DNA of 64,000 nt from Lachnospiraceae bacterium (GTDB lineage: Bacteria > Bacillota > Clostridia > Lachnospirales > Lachnospiraceae): contig CAJTBO010000005.1 of assembly GCA_910573755.1 (NCBI GenBank), forward strand, positions 62,001 to 126,000, given 5' to 3'. Below, in pieces: positions 43,164-51,689 of this stretch. The stretch's first letter is position 1, and each line of letters opens with the position of its first letter. A model generated the notes under the pieces. That model saw only the letters and a program-made list of their open reading frames with translations. It had not been told where the DNA came from and did not search any database. A program made the position numbers and the translations under genes.

Positions 43164-43200
43164 GGCATAAGGCTGCACGCGAAGCGTGCAGGCGTTGGTT
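43164..43200 (+). repeat. Dispersed hairpin element, copy 2
   Basis: GGCATAAG, then GCACGC-GAA-GCGTGC as a perfect 6-bp stem, then A and GGCGTTGGTT. It differs from copy 1 at only a few positions. It lies in the etfB-etfA gap. Confidence 0.75.
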
Positions 43201-43293
43201 TTGATAGGGCGAATGCCCGTACAATGAGGAAAATTGCAGATTTTCCGAATGAGCACTGCGGGTGATATTAACAGAACAAATGGAGGTTCAATC

Positions 43294-44337
43294 ATGAATA
43301 TTCAAGATTATAAAGGAGTATTTGTCTTTGCCCAGCAGGTAGACAACGTACTCAGCGGAATTGCTTTGGAATTAGTGGGCAAGGGAAAAGACCTTGCGAA
43401 AGATCTGGGCGTGGAAGTAACGGCTGTTCTCGTGGGCTCCGGCGTGGCTCCTCTGGCTGATGAACTGGCTGAATATGGTGCAGATAAGGTTATCGTTGTG
43501 GATGACCCTGAACTGAAAGAATACAGAACAGAGCCTTATGCGCATGCACTGGCATCTGTGATCAATGAATATAAGCCTGAGATCTTCCTGATCGGCGCAA
43601 CGGCTATCGGCCGTGATCTCGGCCCCCGTGTATCCGCAAGGATCCATACGGGACTGACAGCAGACTGTACACAGCTTGAGATCGGTGATTTCCCGATCAA
43701 CCCGATCCCGGGTAAAGAGCAGCTTCACAACCAGCTTCTGATGACCCGTCCGGCATTTGGCGGCAACACGATCGCTACGATCGCGTGTCCTGAATTCCGT
43801 CCTCAGATGGCAACGGTGCGTCCGGGCGTTATGCAGAAGGCACCGAGAGAGGCAGGCAGAAAAGCGGAAGTGATCAACTACAATCCCGGCTTTACACCGG
43901 ATAACAAGTATGTTGAGATTCTGGAAGTTGTAAAAGCTGTTGCTGACACAGTGGATATCATGGATGCAAAGATCCTTGTCTCCGGCGGACGTGGAATGGG
44001 AAGCCCTGAGAACTTCAAGATCCTTGAAGACCTGGCGGAAGTGCTGGACGGCACAGTGAGCTGTTCCCGTGCCGTTGTAGATGCAGGCTGGAAACCGAAA
44101 GATCTGCAGGTGGGGCAGACCGGTAAGACAGTCCGCCCGAATGTGTACTTTGCAATCGGTATTTCCGGTGCGATCCAGCATCTGGCAGGTATGGAAGAGT
44201 CCGATATCATCGTGGCGATCAACAAAGATGAGACAGCTCCGATCTTTGACGTGGCTGACTACGGTATCGTAGGTGATCTGAACAAGATCGTTCCGGCTCT
44301 GACAGAGAAGCTGAAAGAGGCTGTTGCGAATAAATAA
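43294..44337 (+). CDS. etfA: Electron transfer flavoprotein, alpha subunit
   Basis: EtfA holds the second FAD and passes electrons to Bcd. The protein is 347 residues from the ATG at 43294 with TGGAGG upstream. The N-terminal part has 'GKGKDLAKDLGVEVTAVLVG'; the C-terminal FAD domain has 'ILVSGGRGMGSPENF', 'SRAVVDAGWKP', 'VGQTGKTVRPNVYFAIGISG' and 'HLAGMEESDIIVAINKDETA', which are diagnostic. No N-terminal ferredoxin domain is present. It is the last gene of the operon and is followed by a very stable terminator. Confidence 0.96.
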   Translation: MNIQDYKGVFVFAQQVDNVLSGIALELVGKGKDLAKDLGVEVTAVLVGSGVAPLADELAEYGADKVIVVDDPELKEYRTEPYAHALASVINEYKPEIFLIGATAIGRDLGPRVSARIHTGLTADCTQLEIGDFPINPIPGKEQLHNQLLMTRPAFGGNTIATIACPEFRPQMATVRPGVMQKAPREAGRKAEVINYNPGFTPDNKYVEILEVVKAVADTVDIMDAKILVSGGRGMGSPENFKILEDLAEVLDGTVSCSRAVVDAGWKPKDLQVGQTGKTVRPNVYFAIGISGAIQHLAGMEESDIIVAINKDETAPIFDVADYGIVGDLNKIVPALTEKLKEAVANK

Positions 44338-44349
44338 GCGATAAAACAT

Positions 44350-44403
44350 AAAAGAATAAAAGTCCCAATTAGGCGGGGAACCTGTTGGGACTTTTATTCT
44401 TTT
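44350..44403. terminator. Very stable terminator of the butyrate operon
   Basis: A perfect 19-bp stem: 44350-44368 (AAAAGAATAAAAGTCCCAA) pairs with 44385-44403. The stem ends in T-rich sequence on both strands, so it can work in both directions. Confidence 0.92.
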
Positions 44404-44437
44404 CATTGCAAGTCCGCTTAAAGAGCGGGTGTTGGCT

Positions 44438-44463
44438 GGCATAAGCCCCTTGGGGCGTTGGTT
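44438..44463 (+). repeat. Dispersed hairpin element, copy 3 (short arm)
   Basis: GGCATAAG, then CCCC-TT-GGGG, then CGTTGGTT. The ends match copies 1 and 2 but the central arm is different and shorter. It lies between the operon terminator and the MBOAT remnant. Confidence 0.7.
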
Positions 44464-44480
44464 AGGGACGGGAGTCAGTT

Positions 44481-45890
44481 ATGTTGTTTAATTCAATTGA
44501 TTTTCTGATGTTCTTTCCCGTTGTCACAATATTATATTTTCTTATTCCGAAGAAGTACCGATATTTGTGGCTTTTAGCTGCTTCCTACTATTTTTATATG
44601 AAATGGGAAGTGAAGTATGTGCTTTTATTGCTTTTTTCTACGACAGTCACATATGTTTGCGGAATACTGACAGATAAAATTGACAGGGGAGAATGTACGG
44701 AAGAGGAGAAGATACGGGGAAAAAACTGTGTATAGCAGGGAGTCTTTTTCTCAATCTGGGATTATTGGTATATTTTAAATATTTGAATTTTTTGATCGAA
44801 TTCTGGAACAAAAGTACAGGGTATATTCATACAGGAGGCTCTCTTTCTACGATGGAGATCCTGCTGCCTGTAGGGATTTCATTTTATATTTTTCAGGCGA
44901 TCGGATATACGATAGACGTTTACAGGGGAGATGTCTATACAGAAAGAAATTTTTTGAAATATGCTCTTTTTGTTTCTTTTTTTCCACAGCTTGTGGCAGG
45001 GCCTATTGAAAGGGCCAAAAATTTATTACGACAGCTTGGGGAGCCAAAAACCTTTCCTATGAAAATCTGCGAAAAGGTTTATTGCTTATGCTGTGGGGAT
45101 ATTTCCTGAAAATGGTCATAGCGGACAGAGCGGGCATAACCGTTGATACAGTATATGAAAACAGTCAGTTTCATATGGGGATGTATGTTATCGTGGCGAC
45201 GATGTTTTTTGCCATACAGATCTATTGTGATTTTTCGGGGTATTCGACGATAGTTCGCGGCGCTGGTACTGGGATTTGAACTTACAGATAATTTCCGTGC
45301 CCCTTACTATGCAGACAGTGTAAAAGATTTCTGGCGCAGGTGGCATATTTCTCTGACAAGCTGGTTTCGGGATTATCTCTATATTCCGCTCGGCGGGAAC
45401 AGAAAGGGAAAGCTTCGGAAAGAGGGGAATCTGCTGCTTGTATTTTCGTTAAGCGGATTATGGCATGGCGCGGCGGTTTCCTATATCGTCTGGGACTGCT
45501 GAATGGTATTTATCAGGCAGCGGGCGATTTTGTCCGGGTGGCAGCAGTGAAAATGCATTTGACAAAAAGAGATGCCGGGACTTTTTCAGGGAGGCTGCTG
45601 AAACGTATTGTTACTTTCCTGTTTATCTGTTTCTCCTGGCTTTTTTTCAGGGCTGGAAATCTGATGAAGGCGTTAGAAATGATAAGAGGTATCCGGAATA
45701 TGGATTGGATGATCCTGATAAACGGCAGTCTTTACAATCTCGGGGTGCCGATCGGATATTTCAGGGTATTGCTGCTGGTGATAATTTTTCTGTTCTGGGT
45801 TGACGGGAAAAGGGACAGAGGGATCAACGTGGCGGAAAGGTTTCTGGCACAGGGCTGGTGGTTTAGGGTAACGGCAGAACTGGCGCTGAT
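44481..45890 (+). pseudogene. MBOAT-family O-acyltransferase, broken by four frameshifts
   Basis: Joined across frames, the stretch encodes a DltB/AlgI-like membrane-bound O-acyltransferase of roughly 450 residues, which would acylate a cell-surface polymer. Recognisable parts are 'FNSIDFLMFFPVVTILYFLI', 'LPVGISFYIFQAIGYTIDVY', 'FVSFFPQLVAGPIERAKNLL', 'IYCDFSGYSTI', then '[20 protein letters not shown]' and '[17 protein letters not shown]' with the MBOAT His. Shifts lie near 44720-44725 (A run), 45053-45057 (T run), 45255-45263 and 45492-45495 (G run). Each can be explained by one or two bases. With four lesions it cannot be functional unless the assembly is wrong. It ends where another gene fragment begins. 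Confidence 0.82.
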
Positions 45891-46127
45891 GAGGATGCCA
45901 AGGTTGCAGGCATGCATTATCATCAGGGGACGGCAGATGAGTTGGCGCGGGGAGAAATATCTGCTGATATGTATCGGGTGACAATAGCTTCCAACAGGGA
46001 AAGGGGATTGCAGTATCAGATTTATCTGACACCGGAAGGCGGAGAGACGGTTATGATACAGGATTTTTCGGAAAATAAGCAGTTTAATATACCAATGGAT
46101 GAGCATGGCATATGCAGAATTGTGTGA
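45891..46127 (+). pseudogene. 3' fragment of an unidentified exported-protein gene
   Basis: A frame open from about 45891 begins abruptly inside the MBOAT remnant and ends 'LQYQIYLTPEGGETVMIQDF'...'IPMDEHGICRIV'. The Tyr/Ile-rich pattern recalls C-terminal 'triple tyrosine' type beta domains of surface proteins, but this is only a resemblance. An ATG at 45912 has no proper ribosome binding site. It is probably what is left after a deletion joined two genes. Confidence 0.45.
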
Positions 46128-46222
46128 CGTGAAAACGGGGAGAAGGAAAACAGCAGGGAGATGGAAGTGAGGTATTAATAAGGATATATGAAAGACCGTA
46201 TAAATCATATGGGAGGGGACGA

Positions 46223-48007
46223 ATGAAAAAACGGATTCTTGTAATGGGGGCTTCTGTTATATTTCTGACATTTTTCTGTATTTATTTGATTTGGAGTAAA
46301 GCTATGCTTGCGCCGGATGAACCTGTTGTGTCTGTTCGTGGGGGGATATACGACAAGGAATTTATGTTGGAACTGTCAACGACTTGGGGAAATGAGATTT
46401 ATTATACAACAGATGGAAGTATCCCTACATATCAATCTTTAAAATATGAAGAACCAATTAAAATAATAGACAGAAGTGGAGAAGAGAATGTTTACAGGAA
46501 CATAAGAAATGTTGTAGATAATTGGTTGGAATATGATCCTATTTCTGATCCAGTGGAAAAGGGAACAGTTATCAGGGCTATTTCTGTGAGCAAATGGGGG
46601 AATTCAAGCGATATAATAACAGAGACATATTTTATCGGGCAAAATGATTTGGCGGAAGAGGAGAGTTGCACACTTTCAATTGTGGCGGACCCTGAAGAGT
46701 TGTTTGGAGAAGAAGGAATTTATGTTACAGGAAATCAATATGATGAGTGGTATTTATCAGGTGGAACTCAAATAACAGAAGAAATACTGCCAAATTATTA
46801 TAAGAAGATAGAAATAGCAGGAAATATAGAGGTATTTAAAGGAAAAAGGGGAGTTTTAAATCAGCTAAGCGGAATTCGGATCAGGGGAGGTGGTAGCAGA
46901 GGAGGGAAATTAAAATATTTTAATATATTTTCAAGAGATGAATATAGTAGGAGTGATGTTTTTGATGCAGCATTATATGGGGGGGTAAGGACACATTCTG
47001 TTATGCTTAGACCATCTAGTATATATGTGGCAATGGCAGATATTCTTTCGGACAGGGGAGTCTCTACGCAGAAAAGCCAGAAAGTGAGGGTATTTTTAAA
47101 TGGGGAATTCTGGTATGATGCTTATATGTTGGAAAGATATGATCAAACCTATTTTCAAGAATATTATGGTATAAAAGATACGGCGACTATAATAGATAGA
47201 ATGGATATTGAATGTAAAGAATATGAGACAAGAGCAGAGTTTGAAAGATTAATCGAATGGGTTTCTAATGCGGATTTTACGGATAGTGCCCAATGGGATA
47301 TACTCGAAGAGAAAATTGATGTTCAAAGCTATATAGATTATATGGCAGCTAATATCTATCTTTGTAACATGGATTTTTGGGTTGATCATAACTACAGGCG
47401 TTGGTTTAGTGAAAGTAGGGGAAATGCGCCTTTTGAAGATGGGCGTATGCGTTGGGCGATTTATGATCTGGATGTTACAGGTCCGGCAGATAATAATACG
47501 TTTTTAGAAGATATGTATGGAAATATGCCGGTGAATCAAAATCCTTTTTATAGTGCGTTTTATGTAAATGAAGCCTATCGTAAACGATTTGTGCAGTCTT
47601 TTATGGATATGGCAAATAACAATTTTTCACCTGACAATATGGAACCTATTTTGGAAAAGTATGGGATGGATCTCTCTTGGAATGATAGTTTCTTTTTGAA
47701 AAGATATGATTATATAACAACATATCTGGCTGAAGAATTTAAGTTATCAGGGACGTTGGAAAAGGTAAAGATATCAATAAATGATGCAGATAGTGGAATG
47801 GTTATCATAAATACATCAACAATAAAATTTTTTGAGGGGGGATGGGAGGGAAAATATTATACAGATTATCCGATTACAATCACTGCAAAGGCGAATGAGG
47901 GTTACAGGTTTGTCGGTTGGGAAGGTGACATAGAGCAGACAGGTGAGGTAATTGAGGCATCGGTGGAGGGGGGATTGGTGCTTAGGGCAGTCTTTGAAAA
48001 AAGGTAG
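46223..48007 (+). CDS. CotH-kinase-family exported protein
   Basis: A 594-residue protein with an N-terminal membrane anchor or signal (about 5-28). A chitobiase-C-terminal-like domain (about 35-140, 'GNEIYYTTDGSIPTYQSLKY') precedes the CotH kinase domain (about 200-480): 'GIRIRGGGSRGGKLKYFNIF', 'VRVFLNGEFWYDAYMLERYD', and the metal-binding Asp of 'RWAIYDLDVTGPADNNTF'. A bacterial repeat near the C-terminus ends in 'GYRFVGWEGD'. CotH enzymes are atypical protein kinases, first known from spore coats. The external domain suggests that it acts on surface proteins. GGGAGGGG precedes the ATG. Base composition is clearly more AT-rich than in neighbouring operons. It leads a three-gene unit with VTC and DUF4956 genes. 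Confidence 0.88.
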   Translation: MKKRILVMGASVIFLTFFCIYLIWSKAMLAPDEPVVSVRGGIYDKEFMLELSTTWGNEIYYTTDGSIPTYQSLKYEEPIKIIDRSGEENVYRNIRNVVDNWLEYDPISDPVEKGTVIRAISVSKWGNSSDIITETYFIGQNDLAEEESCTLSIVADPEELFGEEGIYVTGNQYDEWYLSGGTQITEEILPNYYKKIEIAGNIEVFKGKRGVLNQLSGIRIRGGGSRGGKLKYFNIFSRDEYSRSDVFDAALYGGVRTHSVMLRPSSIYVAMADILSDRGVSTQKSQKVRVFLNGEFWYDAYMLERYDQTYFQEYYGIKDTATIIDRMDIECKEYETRAEFERLIEWVSNADFTDSAQWDILEEKIDVQSYIDYMAANIYLCNMDFWVDHNYRRWFSESRGNAPFEDGRMRWAIYDLDVTGPADNNTFLEDMYGNMPVNQNPFYSAFYVNEAYRKRFVQSFMDMANNNFSPDNMEPILEKYGMDLSWNDSFFLKRYDYITTYLAEEFKLSGTLEKVKISINDADSGMVIINTSTIKFFEGGWEGKYYTDYPITITAKANEGYRFVGWEGDIEQTGEVIEASVEGGLVLRAVFEKR

Positions 48008-48014
48008 GAAAAGG

Positions 48015-48734
48015 ATGATGCTAATTTATAAGAAAATTGAGGAAGGTTCGAGAGAGAAAACATACAGGAATGAATTAAAATATGTCTGTTCGGAAGGTGA
48101 ATTAATACAGATAAAGAAAAGAATAGAACCATTTTGTAGACTTGATCCCCATGTGGGACAAGATGGAATATACAGAATTAGAAGTATTTATTTTGATGAT
48201 AAATATGATAGGTGTTTTTATGAAAATGAAAATGGAACAGATCCCAGAGAAAAATTTCGTATCAGAGTATATAATGAGGATTTTTCCAATATCTTTTTGG
48301 AATGTAAAGGAAAAGAAAAAAGTATGGCATATAAATATCATTCTGTAATTTCCGAACAAGAGTGCAAGGATATATTAGATGGGAGATTTTCAGGGAGGGG
48401 TTGGGAGGATAGATTGCTTTCAAAGTTTTATCTGCAGTGCAAAGGGAAACAATTACGCTCTAAAGTAGTTGTGGTATATGAGAGGACACCATATATCTAT
48501 TCAGTAGGTAATGTTAGGATTACATTAGACAGATATATAGGAGGAACTGCAAAAGTGAGTGATTTTTTTGAAAAATATCTTCCTGTACGTCCCGTTATGC
48601 CGAAAGGACAACATGTACTGGAGGTGAAATATGATAAATTTCTGCCTGATTTTTTGTATCAGACTATGAATCTGGGAGATCTCAGGCAGACGGCTTATTC
48701 AAAATATTATTTTTGCAGAAAATTCACAAGATAA
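48015..48734 (+). CDS. VTC-domain polyphosphate polymerase
   Basis: A 239-residue cytosolic-looking protein made almost only of a VTC domain, the tunnel-fold catalytic module that makes polyphosphate from ATP in yeast vacuoles. Basic and acidic tunnel residues are visible in 'YRNELKYVCSEGE', 'YRIRSIYFDDKYDRCFYENE', 'REKFRIRVYNED', 'IFLECKGKEKSMAYKYH', 'VVVVYERTPYIY', 'VRITLDRYI' and 'VLEVKYDKFLPDFL'. AGGAAAAGG lies before tandem ATGs (48015 and 48018). The CotH gene ends 7 bases upstream and the DUF4956 gene starts 12 bases downstream. A role in polyphosphate synthesis follows from the family; the link to CotH is inference. Confidence 0.88.
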   Translation: MMLIYKKIEEGSREKTYRNELKYVCSEGELIQIKKRIEPFCRLDPHVGQDGIYRIRSIYFDDKYDRCFYENENGTDPREKFRIRVYNEDFSNIFLECKGKEKSMAYKYHSVISEQECKDILDGRFSGRGWEDRLLSKFYLQCKGKQLRSKVVVVYERTPYIYSVGNVRITLDRYIGGTAKVSDFFEKYLPVRPVMPKGQHVLEVKYDKFLPDFLYQTMNLGDLRQTAYSKYYFCRKFTR

Positions 48735-48746
48735 AGGAGAAAAAAG

Positions 48747-49418
48747 ATGAGCGTAAGAGATGTAATTAAAAATTCTTTTTTGAATCAGATAAATACAGAT
48801 ATTTCGACAACAGATGTTCTGGTTGTCCTTTTGGCAACGGCAATTCTTGGGGTGTATTTGTTTTTTATATATCGGATGGTTTGTAAAAAAGCATTCTATT
48901 CTAAAAGTTTTGCAATTTCATTGGTGGTTATTGCGTTGGTGACGTCGATCATTATCATAACAATACAGTCTAGTGTAGTAATATCGCTTGGAATGGTTGG
49001 GGCGCTGTCAATTGTTCGGTTTAGAACGGCGATTAAAGATCCAATGGATCTGGCATTTCTTTTCTGGGCAATTTCCATAGGGATTATATGTGGGGCGAAT
49101 TTATATGAGATAGCGTTGGAAGGGTCCTTGGTAATCACATTCGTTATGCTGCTTCTTTATACGGTTCCCAATGTACAGCCGGCGCATCTTTTATTGATAA
49201 ATGCGACAGATTTGATGGCAGAAGCGGAAATAAATGAAATTTTGAAAGGAAGTACCCGTTATTATAAAGTAAAATCAAGAAATATAACATCAATAGGTAT
49301 AGATATGATCATAGAGTTAAAGAGTAAAGATGAGGCGGAACTGATTAAAAACATATCTGAACTGGAAAAGGTAGAGAGTGTAACATTAATGGAGCATGAT
49401 GGGGAAATTACATATTAA
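48747..49418 (+). CDS. DUF4956 membrane protein
   Basis: A 223-residue protein with three to four membrane helices in the first 145 residues. The family signature 'SLGMVGALSIVRFRTAIKDP' followed by 'DLAFLFWAISIGIICGANLY' is present. The C-terminal 75 residues form a small soluble alpha/beta domain ('YYKVKSRNITSIGIDMIIEL'). GGAGAAAAA precedes the ATG. DUF4956 proteins often occur beside VTC-domain genes, which suggests that they form a membrane polymerase complex or polyphosphate channel. That function has not been shown here. It closes the CotH-VTC-DUF4956 unit. Confidence 0.86.
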   Translation: MSVRDVIKNSFLNQINTDISTTDVLVVLLATAILGVYLFFIYRMVCKKAFYSKSFAISLVVIALVTSIIIITIQSSVVISLGMVGALSIVRFRTAIKDPMDLAFLFWAISIGIICGANLYEIALEGSLVITFVMLLLYTVPNVQPAHLLLINATDLMAEAEINEILKGSTRYYKVKSRNITSIGIDMIIELKSKDEAELIKNISELEKVESVTLMEHDGEITY

Positions 49419-49552
49419 ATATATGCATTTTATATAAAGATGGTATTTTGCTTGAGGTGCAATTGAAATTAAATATTCAGACTCGTATGCAGAGGATGTT
49501 GCAGGTGGTGTAGTTCTGATTATAGGCTGTTTTTATAATAAAGGAAAAGGAT

Positions 49553-50206
49553 ATGGGGAAATTCATTTACCGGGCACTTGATATAACCGCCGGATATGGA
49601 AAGAAAATCGTACTGAAGGATCTGTCGCTGGATCTGGAGCAGGGAAGCTGTACTTTCATCATCGGTGCGAACGGCTGTGGTAAATCTACATTGTTTTCTG
49701 TACTGGCAGGCATAAAGAAGGCGAGAAGCGGGCAGTTTTTGATAGAGGGGAAAGAGGCGGGAGAAAAGCAGAGACAGCGGATGACCGGCTATGCTCCTCA
49801 GGAGAGCCCGCTTTTTTTCGAACTTTCGGTTAAAGATAATCTGCTTTTATGGTACGGCGGGAAAGAAGCCGTTGAGACGGCGGCAGACGGCGGTATCATA
49901 GAGAAACTGGGCCTGCGGGAACTGCTGAAGAAACGTGCAGGGACTCTGTCAGGCGGTCAGCTAAGGAGAGTCTGTATCGCCTGCGCCATGGCGGGAAATC
50001 CCCGTATTCTGATCATGGATGAGCCGGGGACGGCGCTTGATCTGGAGTGTAAGGAGATATTGCAGGCATGTTTGAAAGAATACCGGAAAGCCGGCGGAAC
50101 GGTACTGATGTCATCCCATGAGAAGGCGGATTGGGAGATGGGGGATCATGTGTATTTGTTGAGCGATGGGAAGCTGCAGGAAAAGGATATGACCGGATCA
50201 TCTTAA
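49553..50206 (+). CDS. ABC transporter ATP-binding protein (ABC-2 exporter)
   Basis: A 217-residue ATPase with Walker A 'GANGCGKST', the Q-loop 'GYAPQESPLFFELSVKDNLL', the signature 'LSGGQLRRVCIACAMA' and Walker B 'ILIMDEPGTALDLEC', then the switch 'LMSSHEKAD'. It is shorter than most family members because the C-terminal extension is absent. It leads a unit with one exported protein gene and two ABC-2 permease genes. GC content returns to the level of the bulk after the AT-rich CotH cluster. The substrate is unknown. Confidence 0.92.
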   Translation: MGKFIYRALDITAGYGKKIVLKDLSLDLEQGSCTFIIGANGCGKSTLFSVLAGIKKARSGQFLIEGKEAGEKQRQRMTGYAPQESPLFFELSVKDNLLLWYGGKEAVETAADGGIIEKLGLRELLKKRAGTLSGGQLRRVCIACAMAGNPRILIMDEPGTALDLECKEILQACLKEYRKAGGTVLMSSHEKADWEMGDHVYLLSDGKLQEKDMTGSS

Positions 50207-50259
50207 ATATTTTCTTCCCGGTATGGATGTCGGCGCATAGAAATATACATGGATCATAT

Positions 50260-51669
50260 ATGGAGGAATATTATCCGGTGCAAAACAAAGGGAAACAGAA
50301 AATTATCATGGCGGCATGTATATTGGCGGGAATTTGTCTGGCGGGGATCGCGCTTATAGTAGGAGCGGTTTTTCAGCAGAAAAATCCGCTGGCGGCGGGG
50401 CTGGCAGAACTGGCAGGGGAAGTGGCGGCAAAGGAAGCCGAACTGGGAGAATATTTCTGGACAGATGTGATTGATCAGATCGGAGCAGGAAATGTTCAGG
50501 CAGAATATTCCTTTAATATTGGCAATATCCCTGCGTTGCAGAATATAACGGTAGGTCTGGACGGAGAAGCTAAAAGAGATATGGAAGAGAAGGTTTTTCA
50601 GACAGATCTTCAGGTGAGCGTGACGAACGCAAGGCTTGCCGCGGCTTCTTTGTACGGAAACGGCGATACGCTTTTTGTACAGGTACCTTCCATCTGGGAG
50701 GGGAGCGTTGTTTTTGATACGGAGAATGTGAGCGGGCAGTGGAATGATTCGCCGGCAAGAAAACAGCTTCAGGAGCTGACGCAGGAGGAACTGGGCGTTG
50801 ACCGGAAGATAGATATAAAGATGCTGGAAGGTTTTTCGGTAGAGCGGTTTTCTGCCTCTGAATTTTTGGGGAAAAATGAAGAGGCTTTGAAAGCGTTGTA
50901 TGAAAATATGGAAACAGAAAAGACAGAGAAGGCGCAAAAGAAGGGAATGATCAGCAGGGAACAGGCAGAGGTGCTGGAGGGTTATAAGGTTCAGAATGCA
51001 GAAGGAGAGCGGATAGAAACAATCTGTTATCTGGCGATTTTACCGGAGAAAGAACTTCGGGCAATTTTTCCGGATATAACAGGGAGTATAAGGCTGGGGG
51101 TATATCTGGATCAGGAAAAGAGGATCGTAAGGATCGCCACGCTGCCCGGCGAAGTTTTTGTGACAAATGCAGGAGAGAGCCGGATCGGTCTGAATCTGAC
51201 CGGAAGGGAAGCCGTGACAGACAGGCTGGAACTGGAGATATCGGATATTTCAGAGGCGGATAAAATCTTTTCGGGCCTGACCGGAAAGATGGAGACGGAG
51301 GGCAGTGTAGTTGTAGAGAAGGATGCGGATAAAAAAGGGGCTTATGATATAAAATGCAGTTTGAATCTGACATATCAGGATCATATCCGGATATTTTCGG
51401 CAGAGGGAAGTGTTCAGGGAGAACAGGAAGAAAACGGGAAACGGCTTTTTCTGGATGTGGAAAATATGACATGGGGTACGGAGAAAGAGGTATTGTGCAG
51501 ATTCAGCGGGAAGGCGGCATTTGAACCGCTGGCGGAGGAGATTTTGCTGCCCTCCGGGAAAGAATACAGAGTGGATGAGATGAACGAGATGGAGACAGCG
51601 GTATTTCTTGCCGAATGCGTGGGAAATGTTTATAAAAATTATAGCGGATACTTAAAAATGCTGCAGTAG
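50260..51669 (+). CDS. Membrane-anchored extracytoplasmic protein of unknown function
   Basis: I do not recognise this family. From the ATG at 50260 it is about 469 residues; starts at 50227 or further upstream in the ATPase gene are possible, and none has a clear ribosome binding site. A single N-terminal helix (about 15-38, 'MAACILAGICLAGIALIVGA') anchors a large, acidic, beta-rich external domain with repeated elements such as 'LQVSVTNARLAAASLYGNGD' and 'IKCSLNLTYQDHIRIFSAEG'. It sits between the ATPase and permease genes of an ABC-2 unit, so it is probably an accessory or substrate-capturing subunit. Confidence 0.65.
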   Translation: MEEYYPVQNKGKQKIIMAACILAGICLAGIALIVGAVFQQKNPLAAGLAELAGEVAAKEAELGEYFWTDVIDQIGAGNVQAEYSFNIGNIPALQNITVGLDGEAKRDMEEKVFQTDLQVSVTNARLAAASLYGNGDTLFVQVPSIWEGSVVFDTENVSGQWNDSPARKQLQELTQEELGVDRKIDIKMLEGFSVERFSASEFLGKNEEALKALYENMETEKTEKAQKKGMISREQAEVLEGYKVQNAEGERIETICYLAILPEKELRAIFPDITGSIRLGVYLDQEKRIVRIATLPGEVFVTNAGESRIGLNLTGREAVTDRLELEISDISEADKIFSGLTGKMETEGSVVVEKDADKKGAYDIKCSLNLTYQDHIRIFSAEGSVQGEQEENGKRLFLDVENMTWGTEKEVLCRFSGKAAFEPLAEEILLPSGKEYRVDEMNEMETAVFLAECVGNVYKNYSGYLKMLQ

Positions 51670-51689
51670 GAAGCAGGGGAACTGTTCGG

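Noticed and set aside
43372-44442. A 356-codon minus-strand frame opposite etfA
   Set aside because: Antisense shadow of the highly biased etfA codons; the composition is Cys/His/Arg-rich and not protein-like.
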